Part shown: piece by piece, positions 7,371 to 16,329 of the stretch | Numbering within the stretch: the stretch's first letter is position 1 | How the letters are laid out: each line of letters opens with the position of its first letter | Source of the DNA: an uncultured Ideonella sp. | GTDB lineage: Bacteria; Pseudomonadota; Gammaproteobacteria; Burkholderiales; Burkholderiaceae | Length of the DNA stretch: 23,330 nucleotides | Direction: 5' to 3' | NCBI GenBank assembly: GCA_946479475.1 | Contig: CAMLGG010000054.1 | Location: forward strand, 1 to 23,330 | Notes under the pieces: model-generated | What the model was told of the DNA's origin: nothing | Databases searched by the model: none | The model's input: only the letters and a program-made list of their open reading frames with translations | Translations under genes and position numbers: made by a program

Positions 7371-8069
7371 ATGGACCCGGATCTCCTTCGCATCGCCCTG
7401 CACCTGGCCGGCGCCCTGCTCGCCGGCGGCGTGATCGGCCTGGAACGCAGCTTCCACGGAAGACCGGCAGGCTTTCGCACCCATGCGTTGGTCGCGCTGG
7501 CCTCCTGCCTGCTGATGACGGTGCCGACCTACCAGTCGCTGTGGCTGTCGCCCGGCCTGCCTTCGGAAGCCTTCCGCACCGATCCCACGCGCATGGCGCA
7601 AGGCATCATGACCGGCATCGGCTTCCTGGGCGCCGGCGTGATCTTCAAGGAAGGGTTGTCCGTGCGCGGCCTGACGACGGCCGCCTCCATCTGGGTGACC
7701 GCCGCGATCGGCATCCTCGTGGGCATCGGCTTCTATCCGCCTGCGGTGCTCGCCACCGTGCTGACGCTCGGCACGCTGTCGCTGTTCCGCTGGATCGAGG
7801 ACCGCATGCCCGCGCACTACTACGCGCATCACGTGGTGCGCTTCGACCGGGGCCGCGCATGGTCGGAGGCACAGCTGCGCGGCTTCCTCGAGGCCCAGGG
7901 CTTCACCGTCGCGAACATGACCTATCGCGCGATCGACGACGAGGAACTGGGCTTCGAGTACCGCATGGTCCTTCGCACGACCCAGCAGGAGAACATGTCG
8001 CGACTGGCGGCCGCGCTGAGGCAGCGCGACGACGTCAGCGCCTTCCGCCTTTCACCCACCGGAGATTGA
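7371..8069 (+). CDS. MgtC/SapB family inner-membrane protein
   Basis: The 232-aa product has the MgtC pattern: LLAGGVIGLERSFHGRPAGFRTHALV near the N-terminus, then MTGIGFLGAGVIFKEG and GLTTAASIWVTAAIGILVG, with four to five membrane helices in the first 145 residues. The soluble C-terminus of about 85 residues resembles the ACT-like domain of longer MgtC proteins. In pathogens MgtC supports growth in low magnesium and inhibits F-type ATP synthase; in environmental bacteria the role is unclear. There is a 66-bp gap upstream with nothing recognisable, and the next gene begins five bases after the stop. Confidence 0.88.
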   Translation: MDPDLLRIALHLAGALLAGGVIGLERSFHGRPAGFRTHALVALASCLLMTVPTYQSLWLSPGLPSEAFRTDPTRMAQGIMTGIGFLGAGVIFKEGLSVRGLTTAASIWVTAAIGILVGIGFYPPAVLATVLTLGTLSLFRWIEDRMPAHYYAHHVVRFDRGRAWSEAQLRGFLEAQGFTVANMTYRAIDDEELGFEYRMVLRTTQQENMSRLAAALRQRDDVSAFRLSPTGD

Positions 8070-8073
8070 TGCC

Positions 8074-8478
8074 ATGGCCCGACGAGCTTCCCACCACGGC
8101 CTGGCCACCCAGGCCGCCGAACTGGCCTTCGCCGTGCCCCAGGTGATGGCCCACCGCCTCGGCCGAATGGCATTGGCCGGTGCCAACCCCTCCAGCCGCG
8201 ACCGGCGCGAGTTCACCCGCATGGGCAGCGAGAAGTCGGCCGCCTTCGTCGAATCCTGGATGGCGATGGCCGGCACCGCCTGGCGCATCCAGCTGGACTT
8301 CTGGCTCAGCTGCTGGGGCCTGGGCTTCTCGCCGTGGCTGGGCCACGCCGGCAGGCGCAAGGTCGACAGTCTCGCCCATGCCCAGCGGGCAGCGACGGCG
8401 GTGCTGAGCTCCGGGTTGGCGCCGGTGCACAAGCGCGCCGTGGCCAACGCGCGGCGGCTGGGCCGGCAGGCACGCTAG
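8074..8478 (+). CDS. Phasin-like polyhydroxyalkanoate granule-associated protein
   Basis: The 134-aa product is Ala-rich and helical with no signal peptide. It has the segment AELAFAVPQVMAHRLGRMAL, then RDRREFTRMGSEKSAAFVESW, which I recognise from short Burkholderiales proteins annotated as PHA granule-associated phasins. Phasins coat storage granules through amphipathic helices. The assignment rests on recalled similarity, so the exact function is moderately sure only. It starts just after the MgtC stop and may be co-transcribed. The following 82 bases to the KAP gene show no clear terminator. Confidence 0.6.
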   Translation: MARRASHHGLATQAAELAFAVPQVMAHRLGRMALAGANPSSRDRREFTRMGSEKSAAFVESWMAMAGTAWRIQLDFWLSCWGLGFSPWLGHAGRRKVDSLAHAQRAATAVLSSGLAPVHKRAVANARRLGRQAR

Positions 8479-8560
8479 CGCCGCGGCCTCTGCGGGATTG
8501 CGACCCGGCAGGCGTGCCGACAGAATCACGCCGCGCCGTCGCCGTGGCGGCCGGGAAGCG

Positions 8561-11500
8561 ATGCCGTCCATGCAAGGCCCGCCAACCACCCCGCTGTCCA
8601 GCTCCGCCGACGCCGCCGACGGCCCGCGGGACTGGCTCGGCTATAGCCGCTACGCGCAGGCGCTCTGGGCGCGCGTGGTCCACCAGTTCGAGCTCGATGC
8701 GCAGGCCCGTTCCCAGGCGGCCGCCGCAGAAAGTGCCGGGCAAGGCGCGACCCGACATTCCCCGCCCACCGGCGACCCGCTGGTGGTGGGCGTCTATGGC
8801 GAATGGGGTGTCGGCAAGAGTCGCTTGCTGGAACTGCTCTACGAAAAGGCTGCCGAGCAGAACGCGGCCGATTGCGCCCAGCGCGCGCGGGATCCACAGG
8901 CTTACGCAGCCGGCCCGGCCTTGCGGCTGACGGTGCCGGTCTGGTTCCATCCGTGGAAGTACGAGCATGAGCCGCACCTGGCGGTGCCTCTGCTGATGCA
9001 CCTGACGGAGGCACTCCAGGCCTCGCTGGAGGACGCCAAGCGGCTGGACGAGCGGGCGCGGCAGTGGCTGGTCGGGCAAGGAGAGGCCGGCGCCCAGGCC
9101 CTTGAACGGGTGAGCGCGGCCGCGCAGATGTTCAGGCAGGCGGCCGGCGTGGTGCAGCAGGTGGCCGGCAACGACCTGGTCAAGACCACGGCCGCCTTGG
9201 CCGCGGGCTACTTCGGCCTGGGCCCTGCGGCCGAGCGCACGCTGGACTGGGTCAGGAGGACGGCGAGCCAGTTCGCGGGAGTGCAGGGCGAAGACGGCCG
9301 GGGTGGGAAGGGCGAAAGCGCCGGGAAGAAGGAGCCGGCCCCCTCCGGCCTGGCGCGGATATTCGGCAAGGCGGGCCGGCAGCTGGCACAGGCGACCCCG
9401 GAGGCCAGCGTCGACGGCCGGTACTACTACAGCGTGCACCGTTACCTGAGCGAGCTGTCCCGCGTGACGCCGGAGCGTGCCTCCGCGGCCCTGGGCCTGT
9501 CGCTCGCCCACGAGGTGCGCCTGAACTTCGTGGTCTTCATCGACGACCTGGACCGCTGCCTGCCCGAGAAGGCCGTCGACGTGCTGGAGCTGATCAAGAC
9601 CGTGATGAACGTGGACAGCTTCGCCTTCGTGATCGCGCTGGACGACGAAGTCATCGAGCGAGGGATCTCGTACCGCTACCGCGACTACCGTTTCGGCAAC
9701 GCCAAGCCGGAGATGCCGATCACCGGCTTCGAGTACCTCGAGAAGATCGTCCACCTGCCGTTCCGCCTGCCGCCGCTCACGCGCGAGTGGGCGCTGAACT
9801 TCATGCGCCAGCTCGATGAACGCCTGCTGGGCCAGCGTGGCGCGCATGCGCTGGATTCGCTGTGGTTCGCGCCGGCACCGGCCGGTGGCCTGGGGCCGCC
9901 CACGCGGCTGACGGAACTGCTTCTGGACAGCTTCGACACCCACATCCCGCGCAAGCTCGGCCGCACGCTGGAGCTCACCCACCAATTGCGGCTGCTGATG
10001 GACGGCAGCGGCCAGGCCTTGCGCGCGACGGCGGCCACGGCCTCGCCGGCCCCGGCCGACGAGCTGGATGCCTGCGTGCTGGTGTTCTGCATCGTCCTGC
10101 AGCTGTTCGCGCCCGAGATCTTTCGCCTGCTGCGTCGTCGGCCGGAGATCTTCCGCCACTGGATGAGCGCCTACCTGCCGCAGGAAGACCGCCAGCCGGT
10201 CTTCGCCTGGGACAAGGGCAGCGGCGCCCAGCAGCCGCTGGAGATCGGCATTCCCGACACCAACTTGTACCGCTGGGCCGCGCTGGGTTCGCAGGCGGGA
10301 CGGCCGAAGCCCGGCACGGCGTCCGCGCCGCCGGCTGCTTCCGACGCCCCCGCCCGGCGGCGCGCGAGGTTGCGCGAACGTGCCCCGACCAGCGAGCTGC
10401 GCGCCGAATGGGGGCCGTACCTCGGCGCCGCGGTGGAGACCGACACCGACCGCTACACCATCGAGCAGTTGCGGCTGCCCCTGGCGGTGTCGTTGGCGGG
10501 CTTCCGGGACATGCAGCGCCACGCCTTCTCGCCGCTGCGCCTGGGGGCGGCCATGGCGCATGCAACCGGCTGGCCCGGCGCAACGGTGCCTTCGCTGCAG
10601 CGCTACCTGAACCTGTTCGGCGAACAACTGCACGCGGCCGCCGCCAGCGTCGCGGCCGAGCGGCCGCCATGGGCTCCTGTCCCTCCGCCGCCTCCCGTTC
10701 CGGCACCGCCTGCGACTGCCGCCCCCATCCCCGCGCCCGGCCCTGCGCCCGCCCCGCCCTCGACCCCCGCGGCGGTCGGCCCGTCGAGCGAAGCCGGCCA
10801 GGTCGCCGCCGAGGTGCTGCGGCCGAACGCTCCTGTCCGGCGGGTGGACCCGCGACAGGTTCTGGAGATCGCCACGGCCAGCGATGCGGTGACCCGTGCG
10901 TCCCTGGTCGAGCGCCTCAACCTCCAACCGGGCGAGCGCATCGAGCCAGGGGTCATCGAGCATCTCGCCGAAGGTTTGCAGGTCAGCCCCACGCCGCGCC
11001 ACCTGTTCGATGCGTTGGCCGCCCTGGCCCCCTTCACCGATCCGCAGGCCCTGTCGGCCGTCCCGGACCGGTGGCGGCCCCTGCGATCGATCGGCTGGCC
11101 GGCGCCCGCCTCCGGCACGCCGGGCGAGAACGAGGCCGCCGGCCTGCTCTCCCTGGCCCGGCCGACCGCCACGCTCGCGCGCCACGGTCTGCTCGACCTG
11201 CTGGGCATGAAGGACGAAGTGCGCAACCTGCGATCGAGGCTGGACGCGCTGGTCGAAGGGGCGGACCTGGCCACCCCGCTGCCCATGCGCGCCGAGGCGG
11301 CCGACCTGCTCGGCAGCCTGGGCGACGAACGCTTCCACTTCGACCCGGTGCGCTGGCAGCTGCCTTCCAGCCGGGCCAGGCTGATCGACGACGAGGACGG
11401 CCGGCCGCGGCAGAGCTCGCAGGGCGAGGAGCCGGTGCGGGGCTTCGTGCGTGTCGTGCCGGGCGAGTTCTCGGTGGGCGAGATCGGATGGTCCGACAAC

Positions 11501-12295
11501 CCCAAGCGCATCATGAGCCTGGCCTCACCGGTGTACTTCGGGCGCACCCTGGTCACCGTGGCGCAGTACCGGGCCTTCATCGCCGCCGGCGGCTACGAGG
11601 ACGAGACCTTGTGGTCGGTGCCCGGCAGGTCGTGGCTGCAAGGCGCGCTGCCATCCCCCGAGCGGCTGAAGGGCTCGGCCGGCGTCGCCTTGTCCGGCAT
11701 GCTGCGCGAACCGGTGGACCGCCGCCAGCCCTGGCGCTGGGCCGAGCAGCAGGCCTGTCCCGGCCGCCCCGTGCAAGGCGTGAGCTGGTTCGAGGCGGAC
11801 GCCTATGTCGCCTGGCTGGGCCGACAGCTGAGCGACGAGCTTCGCGCCGCCGGCCTGGCGGGCTTCGAGGTGCGGCTGCCGGGCGAGTACGAGTGGGAGC
11901 GAGCGGCACGCTCATCCTCGGCCAGCCGGACGGACCAGCGTCACTACCCGTGGGGCGACGACGGCCAGGCGGCGGACATCCTTGCCAACCTGCAGGGCAG
12001 CGGCCTGGGCCAGCCCAGCACGGTGGGCCTGTTCCCGTCCAGTCCGCTGGGCTTGTTCGACCTGGCGGGCAACGTCTGGGAATGGACGGCGAGCGTGCAT
12101 GCCTCGCCCGGTGAGCCGGATCCTGGGCCGCCTGCGGCGGCGGCGACCCAGATGTGCGTGCGAGGCGGCTCGTTCCGCGATGTGAGCCGGCAGGCTCGAT
12201 GCGCGGCGCGCGCCTCGCAGCCGGTGGTCTGGAGCGGCGTGAACGTGGGCCTGCGGGCCGTGATAGGGCGGCCGCTCGGCCCGCCGCCCGCCTGA
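8561..12295 (+). CDS. KAP-family P-loop NTPase fused to a SUMF1/FGE-fold domain
   Basis: The product is about 1244 aa. The N-terminal KAP NTPase has Walker A GVYGEWGVGKS (77-87, Lys86) and Walker B FVVFIDDLDRC (323-333, Asp328/Asp329), with a long Ala/Gly-rich insertion between them, as KAP proteins often have. A proline-rich linker (about 702-743) and a helical stretch ending in RAEAADLLGSLGDERF follow. The SUMF1 domain (about 961-1236) shows PVQGVSWFEA (1070-1079), RLPGEYEWERAAR (1105-1117), GNVWEWT (1170-1176) and RGGSF (1201-1205). The FGE catalytic Cys pair after GGS is absent; only Cys1214 in RCAAR remains, so formylglycine formation is unlikely. KAP proteins include the phage-exclusion protein PifA, so a sensor or defence role is possible but unproven. 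The start is ATG 8561 or 8570, near GGGAAG at 8553; TTG at 8498 is less likely. It stands alone between a phasin-like gene and a convergent DUF805 gene. Confidence 0.88.
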   Translation: MPSMQGPPTTPLSSSADAADGPRDWLGYSRYAQALWARVVHQFELDAQARSQAAAAESAGQGATRHSPPTGDPLVVGVYGEWGVGKSRLLELLYEKAAEQNAADCAQRARDPQAYAAGPALRLTVPVWFHPWKYEHEPHLAVPLLMHLTEALQASLEDAKRLDERARQWLVGQGEAGAQALERVSAAAQMFRQAAGVVQQVAGNDLVKTTAALAAGYFGLGPAAERTLDWVRRTASQFAGVQGEDGRGGKGESAGKKEPAPSGLARIFGKAGRQLAQATPEASVDGRYYYSVHRYLSELSRVTPERASAALGLSLAHEVRLNFVVFIDDLDRCLPEKAVDVLELIKTVMNVDSFAFVIALDDEVIERGISYRYRDYRFGNAKPEMPITGFEYLEKIVHLPFRLPPLTREWALNFMRQLDERLLGQRGAHALDSLWFAPAPAGGLGPPTRLTELLLDSFDTHIPRKLGRTLELTHQLRLLMDGSGQALRATAATASPAPADELDACVLVFCIVLQLFAPEIFRLLRRRPEIFRHWMSAYLPQEDRQPVFAWDKGSGAQQPLEIGIPDTNLYRWAALGSQAGRPKPGTASAPPAASDAPARRRARLRERAPTSELRAEWGPYLGAAVETDTDRYTIEQLRLPLAVSLAGFRDMQRHAFSPLRLGAAMAHATGWPGATVPSLQRYLNLFGEQLHAAAASVAAERPPWAPVPPPPPVPAPPATAAPIPAPGPAPAPPSTPAAVGPSSEAGQVAAEVLRPNAPVRRVDPRQVLEIATASDAVTRASLVERLNLQPGERIEPGVIEHLAEGLQVSPTPRHLFDALAALAPFTDPQALSAVPDRWRPLRSIGWPAPASGTPGENEAAGLLSLARPTATLARHGLLDLLGMKDEVRNLRSRLDALVEGADLATPLPMRAEAADLLGSLGDERFHFDPVRWQLPSSRARLIDDEDGRPRQSSQGEEPVRGFVRVVPGEFSVGEIGWSDNPKRIMSLASPVYFGRTLVTVAQYRAFIAAGGYEDETLWSVPGRSWLQGALPSPERLKGSAGVALSGMLREPVDRRQPWRWAEQQACPGRPVQGVSWFEADAYVAWLGRQLSDELRAAGLAGFEVRLPGEYEWERAARSSSASRTDQRHYPWGDDGQAADILANLQGSGLGQPSTVGLFPSSPLGLFDLAGNVWEWTASVHASPGEPDPGPPAAAATQMCVRGGSFRDVSRQARCAARASQPVVWSGVNVGLRAVIGRPLGPPPA

Positions 12296-12296
12296 C

Positions 12297-12692
12297 TCAG
12301 GGCCCGGCCGGCGGCTCGGGCCCGAATCGGTTGGGGCCGCGCGTGCCGCGCAGGAAGCCGTTGTCGATCAGCGCCCAGAGCTGGCCGATGACGGGGACCA
12401 GGACGATCAGGACCCACCAGCCGGACTTGTCTCGGTCATGCCAGCGCTTGACCGAGATGGCGATGGCCGGCCAGGCGATCAGCAGGTTGACCCAGCGCTC
12501 GGCGCGCTCGGGATGGAAGCCCGCGATCTCGAGCAGGGCCATGCCCACCATGCCCAGCACGAGCAGGCCCAGCACGCCGTGCAGCCAGAAGCTGCGGCGG
12601 TTCACCCGGCCGGCCAGCCCCAGGTAGAGGCGGTGCGGCGGCATGGCCTCGGACAGAAGAGGCGCTTCGTGATGGTGGGTCAGGGCGAACAT
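12297..12692 (-). CDS. DUF805 family membrane protein
   Basis: The 131-aa product matches DUF805: G-R-V-N-R-R-S-F-W near the first helix, KRWHDRDKSGWW between helices, and a GTRGPNRFGPEP C-terminus. Three or four membrane helices are visible (about 34-58, 68-84, 91-108). The family's function is unknown. It begins 19 bases after the hutF stop on the same strand and may be the last gene of the hutIGF transcript. The family-typical start may be the internal Met at residue 17 instead of ATG 12692. Its stop lies one base from the stop of the convergent KAP gene. Confidence 0.85.
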   Translation of the reverse strand: MFALTHHHEAPLLSEAMPPHRLYLGLAGRVNRRSFWLHGVLGLLVLGMVGMALLEIAGFHPERAERWVNLLIAWPAIAISVKRWHDRDKSGWWVLIVLVPVIGQLWALIDNGFLRGTRGPNRFGPEPPAGP

Positions 12693-12711
12693 GGCCTCGT
12701 ATTGTCGCGGC

Positions 12712-14103
12712 TCATTCGCTGCCCGCCCAAAGCCGCTGCATGACGGATTCGAAGCGCGCGAGGCGCGCCGCCGCGCCGCGCTGCTGGTGATCGCGCACCA
12801 CCCAGTCGCCGGCCACCATCACGTCGCGCCAGGGTCGGCCGGGGCTGGAGAAGACGAGCGCGTCGAGCAGGCGGCCCTGCGGGATGCCCGCCAGGCTCGC
12901 ATCGGCGAGGTCGACCACCAGCAGGTCGGCCCGCGCGCCGGGGTGGATGCCCCAGCTCGCCTGGCCCGCCGAGGCGGCGCCGCCATCGAGCGCGCTCTGC
13001 CACAGCCTCTCGGCCGTGGCCGGCTGGCCGGCCTCGGGCGCGGCCGAGACGTTGCGGCTCTTCAGGCTCAGGCGCTGGCCGTAGTCGAGCCAGCGCAGCT
13101 CCTCTCGCCAGGCGCGCGTCACCTGGCTGTCGGAGCCTATCGCCAGCGGCACGCCGGCACGCAGCCAGGCGGGCAGGTCGGTCAGGCCATCTCCGAGGTT
13201 GGCCTCGGTGCTCGGGCAGATCACGGCGGTGCTGCCGCAGTGGGCCACGGCGAGGATCTCGGCCCGGTTGACGTGCGTGGCGTGGACCAGCTGCCAGCGC
13301 GCGTCGAGCAGGCCCTGCTGGGCCAGCCATTCGACCGGGCGCAGGCCGGTGGCGGCCAGGCAATCGCGAACCTCCGCCGGCTGCTCGGCCACGTGGATGT
13401 GGATGGGACCGTCGAAGCCTTCGGTCAGCTCGCGCAGCCGGTGGATGGACTCGGCCCGCGCGGCCCGCAGAGAGTGGATCGCGACCCCCGCCGACAGGCG
13501 CGCATGCCGCTGCTGGTTCACCGCGCTCGCGGCGGCCCACACGCCTTGCGCGTCCAGGTGGAACCGGGCCTGGTCGGGACGCAGGTCCGGCAACGCGAAG
13601 CCGGCGCGCTCGTACAGCACCGGCAGCACCGTCAGGCCAATGCCGACCTCGGCCGCCGCCTCGACCAGCGCCCGGATCATCGCGTGGCGCTCGTCGTAGG
13701 GCCGGCCATCGGGCTGGTGCTGCACGTAGTGGAACTCGCAGACCTCGGTGTAGCCTCCTCGCAGCAGCTCGCCATACAGCTGCGCGGCGATGGCCCGCAG
13801 CATCGCCGGGTCGATGGCGCCGGCGACGCGGTACATGCGGTCGCGCCAGCTCCAGAAGTCGTCGTCCTCGGTCTCGCGCCGCTCGGCCAGGCCGGCGAAG
13901 GCGCGCTGGAAGGCGTGGCTGTGCGCATCCACCAGGCCCGGCAGCACGGGGCCGGCGAGCGGCGCCATGCCTTCCGGCAGCGGGGTGTCGGGCTGCACCT
14001 TCAGCCAGCGGCCCTGCGCGTCGACCTCGAGCAGGACCGACTCGCGCCAGCCGCCGGGCAGCCAGGCGCGCGGGGCCCAAAGAAGCTGCTCGACACTGCT
14101 CAT
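12712..14103 (-). CDS. hutF: Formimidoylglutamate deiminase
   Basis: The 463-aa product is an amidohydrolase with metal-site motifs VDAHSHAFQRA, HIHVAEQ, LVHATHV and IGSDSQVT. HutF deiminates N-formimino-L-glutamate to N-formyl-L-glutamate and ammonia, the fourth step of the five-step histidine pathway used by pseudomonads and many Burkholderiales. Its presence with hutG shows that this organism does not use the one-step formiminoglutamase. The start overlaps the hutG stop as ATGA (4 bases), indicating translational coupling in hutI-hutG-hutF. Confidence 0.93.
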   Translation of the reverse strand: MSSVEQLLWAPRAWLPGGWRESVLLEVDAQGRWLKVQPDTPLPEGMAPLAGPVLPGLVDAHSHAFQRAFAGLAERRETEDDDFWSWRDRMYRVAGAIDPAMLRAIAAQLYGELLRGGYTEVCEFHYVQHQPDGRPYDERHAMIRALVEAAAEVGIGLTVLPVLYERAGFALPDLRPDQARFHLDAQGVWAAASAVNQQRHARLSAGVAIHSLRAARAESIHRLRELTEGFDGPIHIHVAEQPAEVRDCLAATGLRPVEWLAQQGLLDARWQLVHATHVNRAEILAVAHCGSTAVICPSTEANLGDGLTDLPAWLRAGVPLAIGSDSQVTRAWREELRWLDYGQRLSLKSRNVSAAPEAGQPATAERLWQSALDGGAASAGQASWGIHPGARADLLVVDLADASLAGIPQGRLLDALVFSSPGRPWRDVMVAGDWVVRDHQQRGAAARLARFESVMQRLWAGSE

Positions 14104-14921
14104 GCCGCCGGACTCCAGTCCAGTGTCGTCTGCAGCAGCGCGCGCAGCACGGGCGCCAGGCGGGTGGCGCGCAGCGGGTCGATGGCGAAGGGCTCGGACT
14201 CGTCCATGTAGGTGGACCAGCACATCTCCAGCTGCACCGCGTGGATGCCATGCTCGGGCCGGCCGTAGTGGCGGGTGATGTGGCCACCCTTGAAACGGCC
14301 GTCGACCACCTGGGTGAACTCGTTCTGGCTCTCCAGCACCTCGGCCAGGGCGCGCCGCAGCGAGGGCGCGCAGCTGCGGCCCTCTGCGGTGCCGAGATTC
14401 AGGTCCGGCAGCTTGCCTTCGAAGAGCCAGGGCAGCTCGCTCTTGATGCTGTGGCCGTCGAACAGGACGGCGTGGCCGTGCTCCTCCTTCAGGCGCGCCA
14501 GCTCGGCCGAGAGGGCGTCGTGGTAGGGCTGCCAATACTTCATGCGGCGCTCCTCCACCTGCGCCGGCTTCGGCGCCATGCCCTCGCGGTACAGCGGCTC
14601 GCCGGTGAAGAAGCGGGTCGGGCACAGCTCGGTGTTGTTCGCTCCGGCGTACATCGGCGTGTTCTCGGGCGGCCGGTTCAGGTCGATCACGTAGCGCGAG
14701 AAGCGCGGCACGATCAGGCTCGCGCCGAGGTCGTCGTGGGCGAAGGCGTAGAGCGCATCCAGCGACCAGTCGGTGTCCTCCACCTGCAGGGCCCGCTCGG
14801 TGAACAGGGGCTGGAGCGACTCGGGGATCTGCCGGCCCACGTGGGGCAGGCTGACCAGCAGGGGCTGCGTCCCGCGCACCAGGCGGAAGACGGGCGTGTC
14901 GATGATGGTGGGTGCGGTCAT
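14100..14921 (-). CDS. hutG: N-formylglutamate deformylase
   Basis: The 273-aa product fits the N-formylglutamate amidohydrolase family: [16 protein letters not shown] near the N-terminus, [12 protein letters not shown], and [21 protein letters not shown] with the conserved His. It releases formate and L-glutamate, the last step of histidine catabolism. The ATG at 14921 overlaps the hutI stop, and its own stop overlaps the hutF start, each as ATGA. An upstream extension of this frame runs antisense-like through hutI and was discarded. Confidence 0.93.
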   Translation of the reverse strand: MTAPTIIDTPVFRLVRGTQPLLVSLPHVGRQIPESLQPLFTERALQVEDTDWSLDALYAFAHDDLGASLIVPRFSRYVIDLNRPPENTPMYAGANNTELCPTRFFTGEPLYREGMAPKPAQVEERRMKYWQPYHDALSAELARLKEEHGHAVLFDGHSIKSELPWLFEGKLPDLNLGTAEGRSCAPSLRRALAEVLESQNEFTQVVDGRFKGGHITRHYGRPEHGIHAVQLEMCWSTYMDESEPFAIDPLRATRLAPVLRALLQTTLDWSPAA

Positions 14922-16210
14922 GCCGGAAGGGAAGGGAAGTTCACGGGTTGCCCGCCGGCCACGACGGCCGTGCAGGGGTTGTGGCCGAAGCGGTAGGCGA
15001 GCTCGTTCGGATGCTCGACGGCCCAGACAGCGAAATCGGCGCGCAAGCCTTCGCGCAGCTGGCCGTGGCTGGCAGCCAGGCCGAGCGCTTGCGCGGCGTG
15101 GCGCGTGACACCGGCCAGCGCCTCCTCGGGCGTCAGGCGGAACAGGGTGCAGGCCATGTTCATCATCAGCAGCAGCGAAAGCGTGGGCGAGGTGCCCGGG
15201 TTGTGGTCGGTCGCGATGGCGATCGGCACGCCGGCCTCGCGCAGGGCGGCGATGGGCGGCAGCTTCGTCTCGCGAAGGAAATAGTAGGCGCCCGGCAGCA
15301 GCATCGCCACCGTGCCGGCCGCCGCCATCGCCGCAACGCCTTCCTCGCACAGGTACTCCAGGTGGTCGGCACTCAGGGCGCCGAAGCGCGCCGCGAGCGC
15401 CGCCCCGCCCGAATCGCTGAGCTGCTCGGCGTGCAGCTTCACAGGCAAGCCCAGTGCCCGCGCCGCGGAAAAGACCCGTTCGACCTGGGCCGGCGTGAAG
15501 GCGATGCGCTCGCAGAAGCCGTCGACCGCGTCGACCAGGCCCTCGGCGTGCCACTGCGGCAGCCATTGGCAGACCGCTTCGATGTAGTCGTCGGCGCGCC
15601 CCTCGAACTCCGGGGGCAGGGCGTGCGCGGCCAGAGAGGTGGTGCGCACGGTGATCGGCAGCACCCGGGCCAGGCGGCGCGCGGCGCGCAGGCAGCGCGC
15701 CTCGTGCTCGAGGGAAAGGCCGTAGCCCGACTTGACCTCGATCGTCGTCACGCCTTCGGCCAGCAGGGCCCGGGCCCGGCCGAGCGCTGCTTCGAACAGC
15801 GCCTCGTCGCTGGCCGCGCGCGTGGCCGCCACGGTGGAGCGGATGCCGCCGCCGGCGCGGTCGATCTCCTCGTAGCTGGCGCCCTGCAGCCGCAGCTCGA
15901 ACTCGCGCGCGCGGTGGCCGCCGTAGACGAGATGGGTGTGGGCGTCGATCAGGCCGGGCGTGACCAGCCGGCCTGCGAGGTCCACCTCCTCGACGCTGCC
16001 GCGCTCGCCTTGCGGCACGAGCGCCTTCATCGCCGCGCCAGCGTCGGCGGCGGCGCCGACCCACGCTATCCGCTGGCCGCATGTCAACAACTCGCCATCG
16101 CGCTGCCAGCCCCACGCCGCCATGCCGGTACCGGCCGACATGGTAGCCAGGCTCAAGCGGCGCCAGCGGCACCACCTCGGCGGTTGCTCAATCCGTGTCG
16201 ACGGCGTCAT
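14918..16210 (-). CDS. hutI: Imidazolonepropionase
   Basis: The 430-aa product has the imidazolonepropionase metal site: [32 protein letters not shown] and [11 protein letters not shown]. The substrate-binding segment [12 protein letters not shown] is also present. It opens the ring of imidazolone propionate to give N-formimino-L-glutamate. The ATG at 16210 is supported by AGGA a few bases upstream (minus strand); Met24 is a shorter alternative. It leads the hutI-hutG-hutF run. No copy of the hutC/hutU palindrome was found in the 119-bp gap upstream. Confidence 0.94.
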   Translation of the reverse strand: MTPSTRIEQPPRWCRWRRLSLATMSAGTGMAAWGWQRDGELLTCGQRIAWVGAAADAGAAMKALVPQGERGSVEEVDLAGRLVTPGLIDAHTHLVYGGHRAREFELRLQGASYEEIDRAGGGIRSTVAATRAASDEALFEAALGRARALLAEGVTTIEVKSGYGLSLEHEARCLRAARRLARVLPITVRTTSLAAHALPPEFEGRADDYIEAVCQWLPQWHAEGLVDAVDGFCERIAFTPAQVERVFSAARALGLPVKLHAEQLSDSGGAALAARFGALSADHLEYLCEEGVAAMAAAGTVAMLLPGAYYFLRETKLPPIAALREAGVPIAIATDHNPGTSPTLSLLLMMNMACTLFRLTPEEALAGVTRHAAQALGLAASHGQLREGLRADFAVWAVEHPNELAYRFGHNPCTAVVAGGQPVNFPSLPA

Positions 16211-16329
16211 GATGGTTCCTGGTCGTCTCGTTCATGTTCAGGCCGAGGTGCATGTCAGCTTCGGGTCCGGTTCTTCGTCTGGTGGACAGGCGGCATAGGC
16301 TGTCGCCATCCCACCAGAGAGGAAGACGA
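16211..16329. other. Divergent gap between hutI and the first HAF-type gene
   Basis: This 119-bp gap should hold promoters for both hutI (minus) and the exported-repeat gene (plus). On the minus strand CTGACA occurs as a possible -35, but no good -10 follows. A purine-rich ribosome-binding site (AGAGAGGAAG) precedes the plus-strand start at 16330. No palindrome like the one between hutC and hutU was seen. Confidence 0.4.

Noticed and set aside
8498..8560. TTG start at 8498 for the KAP gene
   Set aside because: It would add 21 Arg-rich residues before a GGGAAG sequence and ATG codons at 8561 and 8570, which fit better.
8306..11338. Long open frame of 1010 codons on the minus strand opposite the KAP gene
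   Set aside because: It is an antisense shadow caused by high GC content: low-complexity Arg/Gly/Gln-rich protein, no domain, and the plus strand encodes clear motifs.
12150..12290. Possible diversity-generating retroelement variable region at the C-terminus of the SUMF1 domain
   Set aside because: The segment after RGGSF is not enriched in AAC/AAT or other adenine-rich codons, no template repeat was seen, and no reverse transcriptase gene lies in the window.
8561..12295. Active formylglycine-generating enzyme or sulfatase maturase
   Set aside because: The catalytic Cys pair of FGE is absent, no sulfatase gene is nearby, and the domain is fused to an NTPase.
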